Source of the DNA: Oscillospiraceae bacterium | Lineage (GTDB): Bacteria > Bacillota > Clostridia > Oscillospirales > Oscillospiraceae | Direction of reading: 5' to 3' | Assembly (NCBI GenBank): GCA_017448455.1 | Contig: JAFSLL010000115.1 | Span: 1-45,195 of the forward strand | DNA: 45,195 nucleotides | Shown: positions 39,810 through 45,195 of the stretch, in pieces | Numbering within the stretch: the stretch's first letter is position 1 | Layout: each line of letters begins with the position of its first letter | Position numbers and translations under genes: made by a program | The notes under the pieces: model-generated | The model's input: the letters and a program-made list of their open reading frames with translations, nothing else | What the model was told of the DNA's origin: nothing | Databases searched by the model: none

Positions 39810-41411
39810 ATGCACATGACAGGTTTGGAAAATGAAATCAACCGTCGTAGAACATTTGCGATCATTTCTCACCCGGATGCCGGTAAAACGACCCTGACAG
39901 AGAAACTTCTTTTATACGGAGGCGCAATCCAGCTTGCCGGCTCCGTCAAAGGAAAGGCAACCGCCAGGCACGCGGTTTCCGACTGGATGGAACTGGAAAA
40001 ACAGAGAGGGATCTCCATCACATCTTCTGTGATGCAGTTTGAATACCGCGGATATTGCATCAATATTCTGGACACCCCGGGACACCAGGATTTTTCGGAG
40101 GATACGTACAGAACATTGATGGCGGCGGATTCAGCCGTCATGGTAATCGACGCCGCGAAAGGAATTGAGCCTCAGACAAGAAAACTTTTCAAAATCTGCG
40201 CAATGCGTAAGATTCCCATTTTTACTTTTATCAATAAGCTTGACCGTGAAGCAAGAAGCCCATTTGATCTTCTGGAAGAGCTGGAACACGAATTTGGGAT
40301 CGGAACTTATCCGATGAACTGGCCGATCGGCTGCGGTCAGGATTTCAAAGGGGTTTACGACAGAAAAGAGGAGAAGATCCTGGCCTTTCATGAATTTCAC
40401 CGCGGCCAGGATAAAATTTCGGCAGTCACCTGTAATCTTGATGATAAAGAGACACTCGACGGCCTGATTGGACAGAAATTAAGGGTTTCCCTTCAGGAGG
40501 ATATCGAGCTAGTGGATGGCGCCGGATATGATTATGACCTTGACGCGATTCAGTGCGGAGCGCTCAGCCCTGTTTTCTTTGGGTCCGCGTTAAATAATTT
40601 CGGGGTTGAGCCCTTCCTGAACTGGTTTCTGGAAATGACCGTTTCTCCGCTCCCGAGAGTCTCAAAAGGAAATGTCATCGATCCTTTCAATCCCGCATTT
40701 TCGGCATTCGTCTTCAAGATTCAGGCCAATATGAACAAAGCGCATCGGGACAGAATTGCCTTCATGCGGATCTGCTCCGGAAAGTTTGTTCGGGAGAAAG
40801 AGTATTATCACGTTCAAAGCGGGAAAACACTGAGGCTTCCGCAGCCGCAGCAGCTCATGGCTTCTGACAGATCTGTCATTGATGAGGCCTATGCCGGGGA
40901 TATCATCGGTGTATTTGATCCCGGCCTGTTCAGTATCGGAGATACGATCTGTGAGTCTGGCATGGCCCTCCAGTATGACGGGATCCCCAGTTTCGCTCCG
41001 GAGCACTTCGCTGCCGTTGAACGGATTGATACCATGAAACGTAAGCAGTTTGAAAAGGGAATCCTTCAGATTGCGCAGGAAGGTGCCATCCAGATTTTCC
41101 ACGAGCCTTATTCCGGATTTGAAGAGGTCATCGTCGGTGTGGTCGGTGTACTTCAGTTTGAAGTGCTGGAGTATCGGCTTCGAACAGAATACGGCGTGGA
41201 AATCCGTCGACGCGATCTTCCGTATGAAATGATTCGCTGGATTACTTCTGAAAAAACCGTACCTTCTGACTTAAATGTAACCAGTGACACAAAGTGGGTT
41301 CAGGATTATAAAGGGAATAACCTGCTGCTGTTCACGGCGCAGTGGTGTGTGGACTGGGCACTGCAGAAAAATACGGGATTATCACTTGCTGAGTTTAATT
41401 CTCAGGAATGA
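39810..41411 (+). CDS. prfC: peptide chain release factor 3
   Basis: RF3 is the GTPase that releases RF1 or RF2 from ribosomes after termination. The 533-residue protein has the RF3 opening INRRRTFAIISHPDAGKTTLTEKLL with the P-loop DAGKTT, switch GISITSSVMQF, DTPGHQDFSEDTYR, NKLDREARSPFDLL and the RF3-specific PMNWPIGCG, then domains II and III (QANMNKAHRDRIAFMR, VGVLQFEVLEYRL). Segments are given in parts. Starts at ATG 39810 (four bases after GGAG) or ATG 39816 (ten bases after); both give the same domain. A promoter lies at 39756-39784. Confidence 0.95.
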   Translation: MHMTGLENEINRRRTFAIISHPDAGKTTLTEKLLLYGGAIQLAGSVKGKATARHAVSDWMELEKQRGISITSSVMQFEYRGYCINILDTPGHQDFSEDTYRTLMAADSAVMVIDAAKGIEPQTRKLFKICAMRKIPIFTFINKLDREARSPFDLLEELEHEFGIGTYPMNWPIGCGQDFKGVYDRKEEKILAFHEFHRGQDKISAVTCNLDDKETLDGLIGQKLRVSLQEDIELVDGAGYDYDLDAIQCGALSPVFFGSALNNFGVEPFLNWFLEMTVSPLPRVSKGNVIDPFNPAFSAFVFKIQANMNKAHRDRIAFMRICSGKFVREKEYYHVQSGKTLRLPQPQQLMASDRSVIDEAYAGDIIGVFDPGLFSIGDTICESGMALQYDGIPSFAPEHFAAVERIDTMKRKQFEKGILQIAQEGAIQIFHEPYSGFEEVIVGVVGVLQFEVLEYRLRTEYGVEIRRRDLPYEMIRWITSEKTVPSDLNVTSDTKWVQDYKGNNLLLFTAQWCVDWALQKNTGLSLAEFNSQE

Positions 41412-41426
41412 AAGGAACCATATACA

Positions 41427-42035
41427 ATGAGTGACTCCGCCATCAAAATAGAGATATTCCGAAAAAAAACACTCGAAGAATTTACGAAATCTGTCAGCGA
41501 AACAGAAAGTCCTCTGGAGAGCGGTTCTTCAGCGGCTGCGGTTGGGGCAATTTCCTCTGCCCTTTTGTTAAGAGCGGCAGCACGAGCAGCCGGTGAGAAG
41601 CCTGATGACGAGAATATCGCGTGGTATGTTCGAAACGCTGAAATCCTGCGTACTTATCTCTTGAAATTAGTGGATGAAGATGTAAAATGCCGTAATCCTT
41701 TAAGGCGCGCGCTCAAAGAGGGCGATGACCGCCGCATTGAAGCCGCGCGTCAGGCCTCGGTCAGCATCTGCCTGGAAATCATCAATATGATGGGCAAGTG
41801 CCTCGAGATGGCGGAGGAGCTTCTGTCACTCTCTTCAACGGAAACCGTTTCCTGTCTTGGTGAGTGCGCCGATCTCGCTTTTGCCTCGTCAAAGGCGGCC
41901 TCGGAATATCTGCTGCGGACCGCCGCGCTCAGTCCGGATGATACATACCGGTATGTAATCAGGAGAGAAAACGAACTGACACTGCAGGAGCAGGAGAGCA
42001 GATATCTGCGGATCATGGACCTTTTGGGTGTCTGA
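41427..42035 (+). CDS. cyclodeaminase/cyclohydrolase-like protein (FTCD C-terminal family), degenerate Gly loop
   Basis: A 202-residue helical protein that resembles the formiminotransferase-cyclodeaminase C-terminal family (folate one-carbon enzymes such as FchA). The order of segments fits: an opening helix, the region around residues 28-45 (SPLESGSSAAAVGAIS) where the family has PxPGGGSAAA, a LVDEDVKCRNPLRRALKEG stretch (family L.DEDA.AF..V..A.K), and repeating helices. The Gly-rich folate loop has become ESGSS and the usual sDvg element reads SCLGE, so catalytic activity is doubtful. It follows prfC by 15 bases, with a weak AAAGGAA site. No folate genes are near. Confidence 0.65.
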   Translation: MSDSAIKIEIFRKKTLEEFTKSVSETESPLESGSSAAAVGAISSALLLRAAARAAGEKPDDENIAWYVRNAEILRTYLLKLVDEDVKCRNPLRRALKEGDDRRIEAARQASVSICLEIINMMGKCLEMAEELLSLSSTETVSCLGECADLAFASSKAASEYLLRTAALSPDDTYRYVIRRENELTLQEQESRYLRIMDLLGV

Positions 42036-42061
42036 CAGCGGAACGGCGGACAGAAAATCAC

Positions 42062-42090
42062 TTGAAGTTTTTCTCCCTTTGGAATATAAT
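42062..42090 (+). promoter_or_regulatory. sigma-A type promoter for cdaA-cdaR
   Basis: TTGAAG (42062-42067), a 17-base spacer and a perfect TATAAT (42085-42090). The start near 42097 gives a leader of about 33 bases with an AGGAGA ribosome site. Confidence 0.75.
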
Positions 42091-42129
42091 ATATAAGTTA
42101 TCTTGTTTGTTATGCTTTAGGAGACAACG

Positions 42130-43017
42130 ATGGAATCAATTGTCAATATCATTGATACTGCCGCCAGCTATATCAAAACCATCGGCATTGCCGATGCGAT
42201 TGATATCCTCATTGTTGCCTACTTGATTTTTCAGGCGAGTATCTTTGTTAGAAAGACCAATTCCAGAAATCTTGCCCGCGGGATTATTCTGATCATCATC
42301 GTGCTGATCGTGTCTACTCTGTTCAGACTGACGATGATCAGTTTCCTGATCCGGAAGGCAATGGAACTCGGGCTGATCGCGATTGTGATTCTGTTCCAGC
42401 CGGAGCTGCGTCGTGTCTTGGAGAGAGTCGGCAGCAGTTTTTCAAGCAGCAGGAGCTTATCGACGCCTGTCCTTGAGAGCGCGATTTCGCAGACGGTTTC
42501 CGCCTGTAAGGATATGTCCGCTTCGAAGACCGGTGCGTTGATCATTTTTGAACGGGCTGTTGACCTGGGCACAATCGTCTCAACCGGCACAACCGTCAAC
42601 GCTGACGTCAATTCCGAACTCTTGAAGAATCTGTTTTTTAACAAAGCGCCGCTGCATGACGGCGCCGTGATCATTCACGACGCACGTATTCAGGCGGCAG
42701 GCTGTGTGCTGCCTTTGACGCAGAGCCAGAATCTCAGCAAAGATCTCGGCATGCGTCACAGAGCAGGAATCGGCCTCAGTGAACAATCGGACGCGGTTGT
42801 GATCATTGTCTCAGAGGAAACAGGCGCCATTTCCATGGCGATTGACGGGATGTTAAAAAGACACCTCACTCCGGCTGCCCTGACACAGCTTCTGCACAGT
42901 GAACTGATCGTCGAGCAGGAGCCCAAAACAGCGAAAGAACGCATTATGGAAGCCCTTCAAAGGCTGATAAAGAGGAATGCCAATGACGCGGAAAAAACTG
43001 AGAAGAACGATATTTGA
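42130..43017 (+). CDS. cdaA: diadenylate cyclase CdaA
   Basis: CdaA makes the second messenger c-di-AMP from two ATP; this controls potassium and osmolyte transport and cell-wall balance in Firmicutes. The 295-residue protein has three N-terminal membrane segments (about 22-40, 48-66 and 69-90), a short coiled linker, and a DAC domain with both catalytic motifs: DGA at 177-179 (LHDGAVII) and RHR at 209-211 (RHRAGIG). Length is slightly long through a charged C-terminal tail. It has its own promoter and overlaps cdaR by 35 bases, the normal operon partner. glmM, the usual third gene, is missing. Confidence 0.95.
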   Translation: MESIVNIIDTAASYIKTIGIADAIDILIVAYLIFQASIFVRKTNSRNLARGIILIIIVLIVSTLFRLTMISFLIRKAMELGLIAIVILFQPELRRVLERVGSSFSSSRSLSTPVLESAISQTVSACKDMSASKTGALIIFERAVDLGTIVSTGTTVNADVNSELLKNLFFNKAPLHDGAVIIHDARIQAAGCVLPLTQSQNLSKDLGMRHRAGIGLSEQSDAVVIIVSEETGAISMAIDGMLKRHLTPAALTQLLHSELIVEQEPKTAKERIMEALQRLIKRNANDAEKTEKNDI

Positions 43018-44239
43018 CAGCACCCTGTTCTGGATCGTGCTGTCTCTGATTGCTTCGCTTTCAATCTGGGTTTATGTCGTCAGCACCGAGAACTCTGACG
43101 TTACACAGATTTTCAGAGGGGTACGGGTTGAACTGGTCGGCGAGGAAAGTCTGCAGAATTCCCGTAATCTGATTATTACGGATGTGGATACCAATTCCAT
43201 TCGTGTTGAGATACGGGGACCGCGGCGGATTGTCGATGCGCTTGACTCCGACGATCTGGTAGCGCAGGTAGATGTCAGCAGACTGACAAGGCCGGCGTAT
43301 GCCTCCATGAAGTATAAAATCATTTATCCCGATGGTGTTGATACGCGCAACATTTCGGAAGTTGCTTACAGCCCGGATACCGTAACTTTTGTTGTATCCA
43401 ATCTAAACTCCGTATCCATTCCGGTTCGCGGTGGGTTTGAAGGGACTCTGGCAGAGGGCTATACCGCCGAGTCTCCCGTTTTTGAACCCTCTATGATCAC
43501 GGTATCCGGACCGGATGCCTATTTGAAAGATGTCTCTTACGCGTGGGTCGGCTTTGGCGCCGGCATCAACGCGGAATCCACTTATACAATCGATACCAGT
43601 TTTGTTTTAATGGACGCGAATGGCAATCCTGTGTCCACGGCCTATCTGTCCACCTCTGATGAGACGGTCACGGCGACGCTTCCCATCCTCGAAATGAAAG
43701 AGATACCGCTCGCTGTTGATCTGATTGAAGGCGCAGGAGCCACGACCGCCAATACAATCGTTACCATTACCCCGTCATCCATTAAGCTGGCCGGAGATTC
43801 TGCGATTCTGGACGGGATGAACAGAATCCTGCTCAGCACAATTGACCTTACGGATTTCAGATCCAGTTTTTCGGAAACCTATACCATCCCGTTTGATAAT
43901 TCACTTCGCAATATCACGGGGGTAACTGAGGCAAAAGTCGATGTGGAAATCGTAGGCCTTACAACAGCGAGCTTCAGCGTGAAGAATCTTTCTCTGATCA
44001 ATATTCCGGAAGGAATGAATGCCGAAATTGTTGCGGAAAGCCTCGATGTGATCCTGCGCGGTACGGAAGAACAGCTCGGTCAGATCACGGCGGAGAACAT
44101 TCGCGCGGTAGCGGATCTGTCTGATTATATGGAGTCCACCGGCACGTATCTGGCGCCTGTGAAAATCTATATTGACGGCTCTGTCGGTTCCGGCGCGGTT
44201 GGGGATTATACGATACCGGTCAGTTTTACAAAATCTTAG
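42983..44239 (+). CDS. cdaR: YbbR-domain regulator of CdaA
   Basis: CdaR is the membrane-bound, outward-facing partner that modulates CdaA. The 418-residue protein has one N-terminal membrane segment (about 13-32) and then repeated YbbR domains of about 80-90 residues outside the cell, probably four; visible repeated edges are IPVRGGFEGTLAEGY and IPLAVDLIEGAG. The sequence is rich in beta strands and Ser/Thr. I choose ATG 42983, seven bases after AGAGG, though ATG 42977 is also possible. It overlaps cdaA by 35 bases, so the two are translated together. Confidence 0.92.
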   Translation: MTRKKLRRTIFDSTLFWIVLSLIASLSIWVYVVSTENSDVTQIFRGVRVELVGEESLQNSRNLIITDVDTNSIRVEIRGPRRIVDALDSDDLVAQVDVSRLTRPAYASMKYKIIYPDGVDTRNISEVAYSPDTVTFVVSNLNSVSIPVRGGFEGTLAEGYTAESPVFEPSMITVSGPDAYLKDVSYAWVGFGAGINAESTYTIDTSFVLMDANGNPVSTAYLSTSDETVTATLPILEMKEIPLAVDLIEGAGATTANTIVTITPSSIKLAGDSAILDGMNRILLSTIDLTDFRSSFSETYTIPFDNSLRNITGVTEAKVDVEIVGLTTASFSVKNLSLINIPEGMNAEIVAESLDVILRGTEEQLGQITAENIRAVADLSDYMESTGTYLAPVKIYIDGSVGSGAVGDYTIPVSFTKS

Positions 44240-44255
44240 CGTAAGGTCGTGAGAT

Positions 44256-44657
44256 ATGACACAGGATGCGATTGTAACAAAACTACTGCCGAATTCCATG
44301 GCGGAGGTTGTTGTTACCCGGCAGACAGCCTGCGGCGGCAACTGCGGGAGCTGTGAAGCCTGTATGTTTCAATCCGAATTGAAAGCCGTTGCCAGAAACC
44401 GGATTCAGGCCCGGCCCGGTCAGCGCGTTGTGATCGAGAGCCAGACATCCAAAGTGTTCTCCGCTGTCTTTCTGGTTTATATTGTTCCGATCGTTCTGTT
44501 TCTTCTCGGATACTTCCTAGCGTACATCCTCGGCGCTTCGGAATGGATTTGCATTCTTGTCAGTTTCCTTTCCCTGGTTCTTTCCGCTGTCCTGCTGGTC
44601 CAGTTTCATAGGCGTTTTTCAAAGGACAGAGAGATTGTATATGATATTATTTCCTGA
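44256..44657 (+). CDS. RseC/MucC-family (SoxR-reducing) membrane protein
   Basis: A 133-residue protein with the RseC pattern. An N-terminal cytosolic strand region carries Cys26, Cys30, Cys33 and Cys36 (ACGGNCGSCEAC), followed by ARPGQRVVIES, two membrane segments (about 68-90 and 94-116) and a short basic tail. In proteobacteria RseC helps reduce SoxR or modulates sigma-E; in Clostridia such proteins are often linked to Rnf complexes. Here it follows cdaR by 16 bases, so a link to that operon is likely, but its job is unknown. A metal or Fe-S site at the four Cys is plausible. Confidence 0.8.
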   Translation: MTQDAIVTKLLPNSMAEVVVTRQTACGGNCGSCEACMFQSELKAVARNRIQARPGQRVVIESQTSKVFSAVFLVYIVPIVLFLLGYFLAYILGASEWICILVSFLSLVLSAVLLVQFHRRFSKDREIVYDIIS

Positions 44658-44671
44658 AGGAGATTAGCTGC

Positions 44672-45195
44672 ATGATCAACAGTATGACAGGCTTTGGCAG
44701 CGCGAAGGGCCATGTTTGCGGTCTGGCGGTAAGCATTGAGATCCGCAGTGTAAACAGCCGTTTTTTGGATCTCAACCTGAAGCTTCCGCGCGGTTTCCTG
44801 TTTCTGGAAGCGCCATGGCGCTCGACGATTCAGGAGCACGTCAACCGTGGTAAGATCGATTTGTTTATGAGCATCGATTCCGCGGACAGCGCACAGACGT
44901 TCGTTCATGTGAATGAGGATTTGGCTGTTTCCTACCATAACGCCCTGTTGAAAATCCAGTCTTTGATCCATGCTCCTTCCGCCATATCGGCTTTGGATAT
45001 TGCCCGCATGCCCGAAGTCCTGACACTTGAAAAAGAGGAATTAGACCAGACTCAGTTCTGCCTGGAAGCACAGCCTGTCCTACTTTCCGCGCTTGCGGAT
45101 TACAACCGCATGAGGAACGCGGAAGGGGAGAAACTGAAAGAGGACCTGCTTCTGAAGGCAGATACCATCGCTTCTCTGGTCAATCGAATCGAACA
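44672..45195 (+). CDS. YicC/YloC family protein, 3' end cut by window
   Basis: The frame is open from ATG 44672 to the window end, 174 complete codons. The opening (INSMTGFGSAKG), the segment SIEIRSVNSRFLDLNLKLPR (residues 25-44) and RGKIDLFMSID match the YicC-like family, some of which are now known as endoribonucleases that cut RNA. A strong GAAGGAG site lies 11 bases upstream. It follows the RseC-like gene by 14 bases. In Firmicutes the next gene is often gmk, outside this window. Confidence 0.9.
   Translation, partial: MINSMTGFGSAKGHVCGLAVSIEIRSVNSRFLDLNLKLPRGFLFLEAPWRSTIQEHVNRGKIDLFMSIDSADSAQTFVHVNEDLAVSYHNALLKIQSLIHAPSAISALDIARMPEVLTLEKEELDQTQFCLEAQPVLLSALADYNRMRNAEGEKLKEDLLLKADTIASLVNRIE

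Overview
The window is a dense, intact stretch of bacterial chromosome with 48 protein-coding genes. I see no rRNA, tRNA, CRISPR array, insertion sequence or phage gene, and no gene-free gap longer than about 200 bases. Gene content and order point to a Firmicute of class Clostridia. The signs are the order asp23-nusB-xseA-xseB-ispA-dxs-tlyA-nadK-argR-recN, RNase J, CdaA/CdaR, XpaC-TelA, long-form HPF, strong Shine-Dalgarno sites with some GTG and TTG starts, and sigma-A type promoters with 17-base spacers. Base composition looks roughly balanced. The exact lineage (perhaps Christensenellales-like) is a guess. Sporulation genes that often flank the asp23-recN cluster (spoIIIA before it, spoIVB/spo0A after it) are absent at those places.

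Layout. 1-4689 (+): aromatic amino acid operon, aroA (cut by the window start), aroC, chorismate mutase/prephenate dehydratase, and a fused shikimate dehydrogenase-shikimate kinase. 4704-8091 (-): xpaC, telA, a LemA-like gene, a YbaK-type deacylase and aroQ, all from one promoter; aroQ converges on the aro operon at a shared hairpin. 8287-16454 (+): rpe, recR, rnj, an ArsC-like gene, rplU and rpmA (with an L21-type leader and no prp gene), obgE, then vanZ, a degenerate P-type ATPase and a HAD phosphatase. 16531-17004 (-): an unrecognised small membrane protein. 17171-28070 (+): the asp23-to-recN housekeeping cluster, tyrS and a secreted GH25 muramidase. 28209-31176 (+): a flavoprotein and a MOP-superfamily flippase. 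31248-32116 (-): a zinc-ribbon protein and hpf. 32318-35743 (+): rsmI and a membrane-anchored C11 peptidase. 35776-39686 (-): pcrA, a DUF4342 gene and an RluD-type gene. 39810-45195 (+): prfC, a cyclodeaminase-like gene, cdaA-cdaR, an RseC-like gene and the start of a YicC-family gene.

Most of this is housekeeping: chorismate and phenylalanine synthesis, isoprenoid precursors (dxs, ispA), DNA repair (recR, recN, xseAB, pcrA), translation (rplU, rpmA, obgE, tyrS, prfC, hpf, rsmI, tlyA, RluD-type), c-di-AMP signalling and envelope functions.

The most unusual item is the gene at 14218-15891. It is a P1B-type (heavy-metal) ATPase by descent, but the phosphorylated Asp is Ser, the Cys-Pro-Cys metal site is gone and the actuator domain is missing, while the nucleotide-site motifs remain. 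It overlaps vanZ upstream and a HAD phosphatase downstream by ATGA junctions, so it looks like a preserved non-pumping protein. Other points of note are an L27 without the Prp-cleaved extension and without prp, a pcrA gene that appears leaderless, a farnesyl diphosphate synthase with an altered first Asp-rich motif, a short promoter-terminator unit before the flavoprotein gene, and a cyclodeaminase-like protein that has lost its glycine-rich loop.
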